Shown here: piece by piece, positions 32,082 to 39,815 of the stretch
Numbering within the stretch: position 1 is the first letter of the stretch
Layout of the letters: each line of letters opens with the position of its first letter
Program-made: the position numbers and the translations under genes
Assembly (NCBI GenBank): GCA_964592405.1
Contig: CAZQBY010000002.1
Coordinates: 15,317 to 57,409, forward strand
DNA from: CAZQBY01 sp964592405 [NCBI: uncultured archaeon]
GTDB lineage: Archaea > Altiarchaeota > Altiarchaeia > JAFGQM01
DNA: 42,093 nucleotides
Direction of reading: 5' to 3'
The notes under the pieces: model-generated
What the model saw: the letters and a program-made list of their open reading frames with translations, nothing else
The model's database searches: none
What the model was told of the DNA's origin: nothing

Positions 32082-33119
32082 CTATCCCGTCACCCTCTTC
32101 AAATCCAGATTATTCTTGGCCAGTCTGCCCAGCAGCTTGACCTTGTCCTTGTCGTCTTTGGTCAGCATGGCCTCCAGCCCATCCACCATCTTGGCGGTCT
32201 TGTAAGTGTCGTAGGGCACCAGAAGTATGGGGACGCCCTTTTCCTCCGCTTTAGAGATTATCTGGGGCGGCGGCAGGATGTTGTTGGTCAGGAGCAGGGC
32301 CTCGGTGTCGCTCTCTAGAGCGGCCAGTATCATGTCGTGGCGGTCCCCAGGGGTTATCATGAGCTTCTCCTCCCTCTCAGAGAGTATCTTCTGCAGCGGC
32401 CTGTCCACCGACATAGCTCCTATCAGTATGTTCCTCACTACCCTGCCCAGGCTCTCCTCGCCCGTTACCACCTTGGCCAACAGCATGTCGGCCAAGTAGC
32501 TGACAGAGAGGTGGGTCAGCTCCTCTTTATGAGGGACCACGCCCACGACATCCACCCCCAGCTTTTCTATCTCGGGCAGATGAGTCTCTTCGAACTCATC
32601 GGTCTTGTTCACCTTGTTTATTATGACGCCGCCGAAGTCGAAGTCCTTCCTGTCCAGATACTTCTTCAGGAACGCGACGTCATCCACTATGCTGTCGTGG
32701 TCGCCACTCACGACGACGAACAGCCGCGCGCCAGTGTGCTTGGCCACCGAGAGGGAGCCAAGATGGATGTAGGTGCCATGCATCAAATCCTTTCCGCCTT
32801 CTATGAAAAGTATGTCCTTCCCCTTGCCAACGACCTCAACGGACTCCAGCAGCTTCTCCTTGATCCCCTGGTCACTGTACATGTAGCTCAGCTTGGAGTG
32901 GTCAAAACCAAAGCACATGTCCTCGGGGTTCTCTTCCAGCCCGTAGAGGTTCGTCATCAGGGCCGTGTCGTAGTCCCACAGCCTCTTCTTTTTGTACATG
33001 AGGCGGTCCCCAAAGGGCTTCATGTACCCCAACTTCTTCTTCAGCGCCTCCGCCATGCCCACTATCAGGCTGGTCTTACCGGCGCCCCTGCGCATAGATG
33101 CGACGACTATTTTATCCAT
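32082..33119 (-). CDS. P-loop/DRTGG protein, phosphotransacetylase N-domain-like
   Basis: A 345-residue protein with a dethiobiotin-synthetase-like P-loop domain (RRGAGKTS at 10-17; ILFIEGGKDL as the second acidic motif) followed by a DRTGG domain (about 215-330, with ILIGAMSV and LMITPGDRHDMILAAL). This is the arrangement of the N-terminal part of long phosphotransacetylases, but the catalytic acetyltransferase domain is absent. In the family it is probably regulatory, sensing a nucleotide or metabolite. Its start overlaps the ADP-forming acyl-CoA synthetase by 8 nt, so it likely serves that enzyme. GC-rich. Confidence 0.82.
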   Translation of the reverse strand: MDKIVVASMRRGAGKTSLIVGMAEALKKKLGYMKPFGDRLMYKKKRLWDYDTALMTNLYGLEENPEDMCFGFDHSKLSYMYSDQGIKEKLLESVEVVGKGKDILFIEGGKDLMHGTYIHLGSLSVAKHTGARLFVVVSGDHDSIVDDVAFLKKYLDRKDFDFGGVIINKVNKTDEFEETHLPEIEKLGVDVVGVVPHKEELTHLSVSYLADMLLAKVVTGEESLGRVVRNILIGAMSVDRPLQKILSEREEKLMITPGDRHDMILAALESDTEALLLTNNILPPPQIISKAEEKGVPILLVPYDTYKTAKMVDGLEAMLTKDDKDKVKLLGRLAKNNLDLKRVTG

Positions 33120-35232
33120 TTTCTCCCTCGGTTTTTGAAAGTAAAATCCGAACGTCCACCGCTTTGACCCCCTTCTCGTAGACGGCGACCGGGTTCATCT
33201 CGATGTCGGCGATGCTCCCGCACTTGTTTATTATCTCCCCGGCCTTAATAATCGTGTCTACCAAAGCCGATATGTCCTTCTTGTCCTCACCCCTCACACC
33301 CAGCAGGATGGGATAAGAGCGTATCTGCTTTATCATGCTCATGACTTCTCTCCGGTCCAGCGGCGCGGCCCTGAAGGAGACGTCTTTCATGACCTCGACA
33401 TAGATGCCACCAAGCCCGACCATGACCACCGGTCCGAACTTGTTGTCCCGGCGGGCGCCGACTATTATCTCCGTCTTCGTGCTCACCATCTCCGCTATTT
33501 CCACACCCTCTATGTCCGCATTGGAGTAGTGGGACTTGCACCTGCGCATCATGACCTCATAGGCATCCATGACCTCCCTCTTGCTCTGTAAGTTCAGGAC
33601 CACTCCGCCCACGTCGCTTTTGTGAAGGATGTCCTTGGATACCACCTTCATCACAACAGGATAACCTATAGCCTCGGCGTGCCCGACAGCCTCACCGATA
33701 CTGCGCGCTATCCTGCTCTCTGGGACAGGTATACCGACTATGCCCATCACCTCCCTGGCCTCGTGGGCCAGCAAAAAGGATCTGCCCTGTTTGAGTGCCT
33801 TCTTTGCCACTTTTTCTATAGCTTTAGCGTCTATGCCGGCCTCCTCCGGCCTGCGCCTGTGGCCTTTCACATAGCCATGATACCGTCGCATTGCCCCCAA
33901 GCATGACACCGCGTCGTAGACACTGTCGAATATGGGGATTGACTTCCTCCTAAGCTCGCTGATTGTGCGCTCGACACTCTCGCCACCGAATATGGAGAAC
34001 ACAAGCGGCTTGCTGCTCTTTTTGAACCGCTCGTAGTTCTTCGCTATGATCTTGGTCAGGTTCTCCGCGTCGAATACCGCGGTCTCGCAGTAGAGAGCTA
34101 CGACCGCATCCACCTCTTTGATCTCCAGCGCCACCTCCAAGGCCTTGTTGTAGTTGGATGAAGTAGCCCCTCCAGTCAGATCCACCGGGTTCTTGACCGA
34201 ACCGAAGTCGGGCACCGCCCCCGAGAAGGCCTCCTTGAGCTTCGCGGGATTGTCGTAAAGCGGAATGCCAAACTTCTCCGACGCATCGGCCGCCATGACT
34301 CCTATTCCCCCGCCGTTGGTCACGACCAAAGTGTTCTTACACGGACTCATCGGCGAGTTCGCCAAGAACTTGCACCAGTCGAAGGCCTCCTTGATGCTCT
34401 CGGCCCTGAGAACGCCGCACTGGCGCATGATGTCGTCGAAGACGTTGTCCTCGCCGGCGAGCGACCCCGTATGCGAGGCGACCGCCATGGCCCCCCTCTT
34501 GGAGCGGCCAGACTTGATAACTATGACCGGCTTCTTCCTCGTGGCCCTCTTGAACGACTTTATCAGTCTGCCGCCGTCGCGGACGCCCTCGATATATGCC
34601 AGGATTACCTTCGTGTCTTTCTCTTTGGCTAGGTAGTCCAGAAGCTCCGACTCGTCTATGTCCGATTTGTTGCCGACTGAGACTATGGCCGATAGCCCGA
34701 TGTTTTCCACCGCCGTCTTGCCTATCATGGAAAGCCCCAGCGCTCCGCTTTGGGTAACTATGGCCACGTTCCCCGGCTTTATGTCGTCCGGGCCGAAGGT
34801 GGCGTTCATGGAGCTGGCGGAGGAGTAGACGCCGAATATGTTGGGGCCCAGTATGCGCATCCCCTTCTTGTTGGCATAGTCGACTATCCTCTTCTCCCCC
34901 GCGATGTTACCCACTTCGGAGAATCCGGAGGCTATGACCGGCGCGAACTTCACACCCTTGTCTGCACACTCCCTGACCGCATCGAAGACGTACTTGGCAG
35001 GTATGACTATGCAGGCCATGTCCACATCTCCCTCTATGTCAGCGACGCTCTTGCGGACTTTCAGCCCCATTATCTCGCCACCCTTGGGGTTGACGGGATA
35101 TACTCTGCCCTTGTAGCCTCCCGAGAGTATGTTGGCCAGCAGCTTGTAGCCTATTTTCTCCTTGTGGTGCGACGCTCCAACCACGGCTATCGAGCGCGGC
35201 TTGAACAGATACTTAATATCAGGCCTTTTCAT
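33112..35232 (-). CDS. acd: ADP-forming acetyl/acyl-CoA synthetase (fused alpha-beta)
   Basis: A 706-residue enzyme that converts acyl-CoA, ADP and phosphate to acid, CoA and ATP. The CoA-binding domain (SIAVVGAS at about 14-21) and succinyl-CoA-synthetase-like domains come first, with the phosphorylated His254 in SHTGSLAGED. The C-terminal third (about 475-700) is the ATP-grasp beta part (GYPVVMKVVSKDILHKSDVGG...). A single chain contrasts with the separate alpha and beta subunits of Pyrococcus. It overlaps the upstream CoA-transferase gene by 14 nt and the downstream DRTGG gene by 8 nt. Main route to ATP from acetyl-CoA in fermentative archaea. Confidence 0.93.
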   Translation of the reverse strand: MKRPDIKYLFKPRSIAVVGASHHKEKIGYKLLANILSGGYKGRVYPVNPKGGEIMGLKVRKSVADIEGDVDMACIVIPAKYVFDAVRECADKGVKFAPVIASGFSEVGNIAGEKRIVDYANKKGMRILGPNIFGVYSSASSMNATFGPDDIKPGNVAIVTQSGALGLSMIGKTAVENIGLSAIVSVGNKSDIDESELLDYLAKEKDTKVILAYIEGVRDGGRLIKSFKRATRKKPVIVIKSGRSKRGAMAVASHTGSLAGEDNVFDDIMRQCGVLRAESIKEAFDWCKFLANSPMSPCKNTLVVTNGGGIGVMAADASEKFGIPLYDNPAKLKEAFSGAVPDFGSVKNPVDLTGGATSSNYNKALEVALEIKEVDAVVALYCETAVFDAENLTKIIAKNYERFKKSSKPLVFSIFGGESVERTISELRRKSIPIFDSVYDAVSCLGAMRRYHGYVKGHRRRPEEAGIDAKAIEKVAKKALKQGRSFLLAHEAREVMGIVGIPVPESRIARSIGEAVGHAEAIGYPVVMKVVSKDILHKSDVGGVVLNLQSKREVMDAYEVMMRRCKSHYSNADIEGVEIAEMVSTKTEIIVGARRDNKFGPVVMVGLGGIYVEVMKDVSFRAAPLDRREVMSMIKQIRSYPILLGVRGEDKKDISALVDTIIKAGEIINKCGSIADIEMNPVAVYEKGVKAVDVRILLSKTEGENG

Positions 35233-37144
35233 CCTTGAACATCATCCTTTCATCCTTGAACATCATCCTCAACTCGTAGACTCCCTCAACGCTCCGCTTG
35301 TCGATGTCGAAGCCCGCCTTTTCAAACAGACTGAGCATTTCCCTGTTGTCCACCAGCACCTCGGCGGTGAAGCCCAGAAGCCCCTGCTTTTTGGCCAAGT
35401 AGGTCAGATAGGAGAGAAGTTCTGTACCTATGCCCCTGTCCTGGTAGTCATCTCTCACTACGAACGCGACCTCAGCGGTGTGGGTGCGCTCATCTATGCC
35501 GTACTGAGCCACCCCCACTACCTCTTCATTCCCTTCGTTGCCCATGACCGCCAAGATGACCATCTCTTTTGTGTAGTCTATGGCCACGAACTCCTGCAGC
35601 CGCTCGTGGGGCATGTCCCTGCGCGCGGATATAAAGCGCTTGTAGATGCTGTCGTCGGAGAGTGAATAAAAGAAGTCCTTGAGCAGCGGCTCATCGCTTA
35701 TCTTGACTGGGCGGAGCCTTATCTCCAACCCCTCCTTGGTGGTGCGGTGCGTCTCCAGCCGCTCGGGGTACTGGCCCCTCTTGCCGGGGACGAAAGCCTG
35801 GTCCTTGAATATCAGGCCCAGACGCTTGGCCTCTCGGATAAGCTCCGGCTGGAATTTCGGATGGGCAATCGCTATCAGGTCCATGGCCCTCTCTCTGATG
35901 TTCTTGCCGTGGAGGTAGGCAATGCCGTATTCCGTGACTACATAGTGGACGTCCCCCCTGTTGAGGGTCACGCCAGCCCCCTCGCTTATGAAAGGTACTA
36001 TGCGCGATTTTTTCCCGTTGTCAGCCGTGGACTGCAGGGCTAGGATGGTCTTGCCTCCTTTTGAAAGAACGGCGCCCCTCATGAAGTCGGCCTGCCCCCC
36101 GATGCCGCTGTAGAAGGTCCTGCCTATGGACTCGGCGGACGCCTGGCCAGTCAAATCTATTTCCAACGCGCTGTTTATGGCAGTCATGCGATCGTTTGCC
36201 GAGATTATTCGGGGGTTGTTGGTGTAGTCGGTCGGCCTGAACTCCACTGACGGGTTGTCATGTAGGTAATCGTAGGTGCTCCTCTTACCCATGCAGAAGG
36301 TGGCGATAGTCTTGCCGCGGTCGATGCTCTTCAAGCTGTTGTCCACCACCCCGCTTTTCATCAGCTCGACTATCCCGTCGGTGAGCAGCTCGGTGTGGAC
36401 TCCCAAGTGCTTTTTATCCTGGAGGTTGGCCAGGATGGCGTTGGGTATGCTGCCGTAACCCACCTGGATCGTGTCTCCCTCCTCTATTATGCGCGCGACG
36501 TGTTTGCCTATCCTCTCGGCTATGTCGCTGGAGACTCCAGACTCGTATTCCAAGAGCGGCTCTTTTTTGAAGACCATGTAGTCCACCTCATCCGCATGTA
36601 TGAACGCGTCCCCATGGGTGCGGGGCATCTCGGGGTTGACCTGGGCTATGACGAGTCGGGCCGCCTCGACCGCAGCCTTCGTTATGTCGACGCTTATGCC
36701 CAAGCTCATGAAGCCGTGCTCGTCAGGCGGCGATACCTGCACTAGGGCCACATCTATCGGCACCAAGCCCTTGCAGAACATCTCCGGGACCTCTGACAAA
36801 AAGACTGGCGTGTAGTCCGCCATGCCCTCGTTGACAGCCTCGCGTGTGTTGCTGCCGACGAAAAAGGAGTTGTGCCGGAAGTTGCGCTTGAACTTCTGCT
36901 GAGTATAAGGTGCCACTCCCAAGGTCCAGACCTGCAAGACTTCCGCGTCGAAGAAGGCCTTGGGGTTGGTCTCCACATAATCCACGAGCGACTTGACCAG
37001 ATGCTGGGGCTCGCCGCATGCGGTGCCGATGAAGATGCGGTCGCCTGGGTGGATGTTTTTGAATATTCTCTTCTCTGAGATGAACTTCTCAGGATACCTT
37101 TTCCTCAGTTTCCCAAATCCTGCGCTCGCTTCCCTCTTAGCCAT
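35219..37144 (-). CDS. CoA-transferase/hydrolase fused to GNAT acetyltransferase
   Basis: A 641-residue fusion. Residues 1-about 465 form an acetyl-CoA hydrolase / 4-hydroxybutyrate CoA-transferase family domain, with VHTELLTDG carrying the probable thioester-forming Glu252 and the GIGGQADF motif (348-354). Residues about 474-628 form a GNAT acetyltransferase with the acetyl-CoA loop YQDRGIGTEL (567-576). The tail repeats RMMFKDE through a 21-nt tandem duplication. It probably exchanges CoA between short acids, while the GNAT part may acetylate protein, possibly the adjacent synthetase. Fusions of this kind are known in bacteria, so transfer is possible. GC-rich; first gene of the acyl-CoA operon. 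Confidence 0.9.
   Translation of the reverse strand: MAKREASAGFGKLRKRYPEKFISEKRIFKNIHPGDRIFIGTACGEPQHLVKSLVDYVETNPKAFFDAEVLQVWTLGVAPYTQQKFKRNFRHNSFFVGSNTREAVNEGMADYTPVFLSEVPEMFCKGLVPIDVALVQVSPPDEHGFMSLGISVDITKAAVEAARLVIAQVNPEMPRTHGDAFIHADEVDYMVFKKEPLLEYESGVSSDIAERIGKHVARIIEEGDTIQVGYGSIPNAILANLQDKKHLGVHTELLTDGIVELMKSGVVDNSLKSIDRGKTIATFCMGKRSTYDYLHDNPSVEFRPTDYTNNPRIISANDRMTAINSALEIDLTGQASAESIGRTFYSGIGGQADFMRGAVLSKGGKTILALQSTADNGKKSRIVPFISEGAGVTLNRGDVHYVVTEYGIAYLHGKNIRERAMDLIAIAHPKFQPELIREAKRLGLIFKDQAFVPGKRGQYPERLETHRTTKEGLEIRLRPVKISDEPLLKDFFYSLSDDSIYKRFISARRDMPHERLQEFVAIDYTKEMVILAVMGNEGNEEVVGVAQYGIDERTHTAEVAFVVRDDYQDRGIGTELLSYLTYLAKKQGLLGFTAEVLVDNREMLSLFEKAGFDIDKRSVEGVYELRMMFKDERMMFKDEKA
35228..35269 (-). 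repeat. Perfect 21-nt tandem duplication at the fusion protein C-terminus
   Basis: TTCATCCTTGAACATCATCCT is repeated exactly at 35228-35248 and 35249-35269. It duplicates seven codons at the end of the fusion protein (RMMFKDE twice). The first copy also runs into the start region of acd at 35232, so it changes the spacing of the overlap. Confidence 0.9.
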
Positions 37145-37184
37145 TCAAGACACTTCCAGGAAGAGGTATATTAAGGGAGGGAAA

Positions 37185-37502
37185 TTAAAAAGACTGAAAT
37201 CGGTCGCGCCTCCGTCTTCGCAGCGCATTTTTAGCCGCTCTGACCAGCCCAGGATGCCTGTAGCCAACCTCCTTCCTGTACTTCCAATAATCCCGCATGG
37301 TACCTATTGCAGTCCTTTTATTCCTCCGCAGTGTGCGATTCCTGACCAAACCGAGACTCCTGCCCTTCCTCTCCCCCTGTCGCTCTCTTGCAAGCTCGCC
37401 CCTGAGTTTCCTCGTTTCACGCCTCCCATCCAGAATCTTGTTTCCACGAAATACCCTAGGTCTGCCGGGCTGACGGTTGGGATCTTGATGTCTTTTTGAC
37501 AT
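37185..37502 (-). CDS. Arg-rich small protein, unknown
   Basis: A 105-residue protein with roughly a quarter Arg (for example RGELARERQGERKGRS and ALRRRRRDRF). It has no hydrophobic core and no recognised domain. Composition suggests RNA, ribosome or DNA binding. It lies between the Mch homologue (26 nt upstream) and the CoA-transferase fusion (40 nt downstream), all in the same direction. Confidence 0.65.
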   Translation of the reverse strand: MSKRHQDPNRQPGRPRVFRGNKILDGRRETRKLRGELARERQGERKGRSLGLVRNRTLRRNKRTAIGTMRDYWKYRKEVGYRHPGLVRAAKNALRRRRRDRFQSF

Positions 37503-37528
37503 ATCAGGACATAGATTGAGGAAGGATT

Positions 37529-38323
37529 TTAATAAATGCGGGTCTTCCCGTTGTCTATAACTGTAAGTTTTGCAACAGAAAACAGCTCCAGCGGACAGTT
37601 AGCTACACAACCAGTCTCACGCATGACTGTCTCAAACTTCTGGTCAGCAAAGCCAGCATTTTTGGTGACAATGGGCTCGAACTCGCGGAAACCCTTGAAA
37701 TCGCCGATTAGGGTTACATGACCATTAAACCTTATAGCATCATTGAGTCCTATCCCCGGATTGTCCGTCTCTAGGGGTGCAATCACCCTGCTAATTGCCT
37801 TTGAGATCCTCACCCCATTCAAATCAGTGAGAAACATTAGTCTGAAAAGCACTATTTCTATTGCGCGCGCCGGGACGTTTATGTATTGGGCTTCAGAAGC
37901 CTCATCAGTCAGGAGTATCTCCGCCCCTTTGAGACCATTTTCCACCATCTCATTGATGATGCTGGTTGGAGATGCACTGCCTTCAACACAGGCAATGTCC
38001 GGTAGCTTTGGGACACTCCCGAAATCGAGCATATCATAGATAAATGAAGGCTTTCTGACCTTCATCCTCAGCGGCCCGCTTATCATGGTGCCCTCCTCCA
38101 GCGTCCATCCGGCAAGCTGACAGCCAAGGGTGGCCAGAACCGGGTGGCTTGTGGATGTTGTAACAATCAGCCTCCCATCCCTCAGGGTGTGTTGAACCTG
38201 TCCAAGAAAGCCCATGGATGCCTCAGCAAAGACCTTGCCCATCTCCAAGCTGTTGGCCCTCCATATGGGAAAGGTCCTTGTGCCTTCCGGGTGCTCCCTG
38301 ATTAGCTCAGAAATCTTCGGCAT
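37529..38323 (-). CDS. mch: Methenyltetrahydromethanopterin cyclohydrolase homologue, short
   Basis: A 264-residue protein that aligns by eye with archaeal Mch along most of its length. Conserved blocks include HPVLATLGCQLAGW and SGPLRMKVRKPSFIYDM (family: ...QxAGW... MGSGPARALxLKPKExYEE), the VPARAIEI helix, and GLNDAIRFNGHV (family: TNDxxxYxG). The C-terminal VMRETGCVANCPLELFSVAKLTVID matches the family's FAPARVTVND ending. It is about 50 residues shorter than typical Mch (about 315-320) and lacks part of the N-terminus. It may interconvert methenyl- and formyl-pterin C1 units or have a changed role. Confidence 0.8.
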   Translation of the reverse strand: MPKISELIREHPEGTRTFPIWRANSLEMGKVFAEASMGFLGQVQHTLRDGRLIVTTSTSHPVLATLGCQLAGWTLEEGTMISGPLRMKVRKPSFIYDMLDFGSVPKLPDIACVEGSASPTSIINEMVENGLKGAEILLTDEASEAQYINVPARAIEIVLFRLMFLTDLNGVRISKAISRVIAPLETDNPGIGLNDAIRFNGHVTLIGDFKGFREFEPIVTKNAGFADQKFETVMRETGCVANCPLELFSVAKLTVIDNGKTRIY

Positions 38324-38352
38324 CGTATAGTTAGGTGATTTGTGATATAAAT

Positions 38353-39405
38353 CTACCTAACCCTAAAGGCTATGAATATTACAAGTATCAGTAGCACCAC
38401 CATGCCTCCTAAAAGCATAAGGGAGGTGCCACTCATCACAACAGCTCCAGTGGGTGCCGACTCTCCTCCCGGAGTCGGCTCCGGCTCAGGAGCCGGATTA
38501 CACTCACTGAAGCAGGTTGAGGGGCAATCGGCAGCCCCGCTTACCACCCCCTGTCCGCCATACTCGCAGCACTCGCCCCCTCTCTGCTCACAGGTGTAAA
38601 TCACATCCGGGATTGGAGTCTGACAGGTGCCACAGTCCTGGGGACATGAGGAGCATGACTCGCTTGGACTACACCGTCCGTCGCCGCATCTCACGCAGGT
38701 GCCACAGTCCTGAGGGCATGTAGCACAGCTCTCTCCAGCATTGCAGATTCCGTCGCCACAATAATTCCTTGGACAGTCCTGGGGACAGTTGCAATAGTTT
38801 TCACCTATCCCGCAGATACCATTACCGCAGCGCGTACAGATGCTGGATCCAACCACTGGTGTGGAAGGACAAACGCCCCTTGAGTCCGGGGAAACAGTAC
38901 TTATTGGTGTTAGTCCTGCACAGCAGATGCCGCCACCGGGATATGTCCCTATCATCTGGCCCTCGCCAGAACATGTGATAATGCGACAGTCTTGGGGACA
39001 GTTGTATGCATTCTCACCCGCAGTGCATCTGCCGTCCCCACAGTAGCGCGGATAATAGTAGGGGCGCACATAAACCCTGATTTCATCAGTCTCAGTATCG
39101 CCCTCAGTGTCATAAACTTTGACCTTATAGGTGTGGTAGCCATAAATGGTTTCATAGACATCAAAATATGTGGCACATTCCTCCTCCTCATCGCAGTCCT
39201 TGGTTTCCTCTAGGCTGCCATCCGTATAGAATTTTATCCTATCTATACCATCAGCGTCTTCTGCACGCACATAGATATCAAAATAGGTGCCTATGTATGG
39301 GTTATTGGGCACAGCATACAGCGCCTCTATCTCCGGATCTGCAGCTAATACGCTAGCAGTAGACAAAATCAGTGCAAATATCACAATAAGAGCCTTTCTG
39401 GTCAT
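38353..39405 (-). CDS. Cys-rich surface protein with CGDGxC repeats
   Basis: A 350-residue exported protein from the ATG at 39405 (MTRKALIVI; frame open to 39438). A signal peptide (about 1-22) precedes an Ig-like domain (about 23-120; NNPYIGTYFDIYVRAEDADG). Four repeats of the pattern CGxGxCxxxExxxxCPxDC follow (beginning YCGDGRC, RCGNGIC, YCGDGIC and RCGDGRC), then a Cys-rich segment, a Pro/Gly linker and a C-terminal transmembrane helix (about 323-347) with RVR inside. So it is anchored with its domains outside. Such repeats are common in secreted proteins of uncultivated archaea; their function is unknown. Confidence 0.82.
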   Translation of the reverse strand: MTRKALIVIFALILSTASVLAADPEIEALYAVPNNPYIGTYFDIYVRAEDADGIDRIKFYTDGSLEETKDCDEEEECATYFDVYETIYGYHTYKVKVYDTEGDTETDEIRVYVRPYYYPRYCGDGRCTAGENAYNCPQDCRIITCSGEGQMIGTYPGGGICCAGLTPISTVSPDSRGVCPSTPVVGSSICTRCGNGICGIGENYCNCPQDCPRNYCGDGICNAGESCATCPQDCGTCVRCGDGRCSPSESCSSCPQDCGTCQTPIPDVIYTCEQRGGECCEYGGQGVVSGAADCPSTCFSECNPAPEPEPTPGGESAPTGAVVMSGTSLMLLGGMVVLLILVIFIAFRVR

Positions 39406-39551
39406 CTTACACCCCGGCAACTCTATAAGTAAGCACACCCATTATAGTCTCCTATCTATCCAAGAAAAAATATAAAAAACATAAGAAAGTAAAAAGAAAG
39501 TAAAAAAGTAAGAAAAAAACCCAAGGAAGTGGATGCAATAGCTGTAGATAA

Positions 39552-39815
39552 TCAGGGAGGGATGGGGGGTGGTTCTATGGCATTGGAATCTGCAAAGATA
39601 TCTGTCAGCCCCCCATCCGTCCAATTGTCCTGAGGTTCTTCCAGCGGCATGCCTGATACCTCGGTTTCCCCAGATGGGAGAGAGGGGAGATTGCCTACAG
39701 AATCTCCGGTCTCACCCGGTTCCCCTATCTTTGGAGCCCCCCTGTTTAACAGCATTCCACCTGTAAATGCACAGACCACTATTAATACAGCCAGCACAAG
39801 TATCTTTTTGTCCAT
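39552..39815 (-). CDS. Small signal-anchored exported protein
   Basis: An 87-residue protein. A hydrophobic N-terminal anchor or signal (about 4-22; ILVLAVLIVVCAFTGGMLL) is followed by an acidic, Pro/Gly-rich tail ending EPPPIPP. It has one possible N-glycosylation site (NWT). Its ATG overlaps the stop of the upstream giant surface protein (TAATG), so it is translated by coupling. It could be a partner or anchor for that protein, which ends without a membrane segment; inference from position. Confidence 0.65.
   Translation of the reverse strand: MDKKILVLAVLIVVCAFTGGMLLNRGAPKIGEPGETGDSVGNLPSLPSGETEVSGMPLEEPQDNWTDGGLTDIFADSNAIEPPPIPP

Noticed and set aside
32337-33167. 276-codon plus-strand open frame
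   Set aside because: Antisense to the DRTGG P-loop gene; its composition is low-complexity His/Leu/Val without family motifs.
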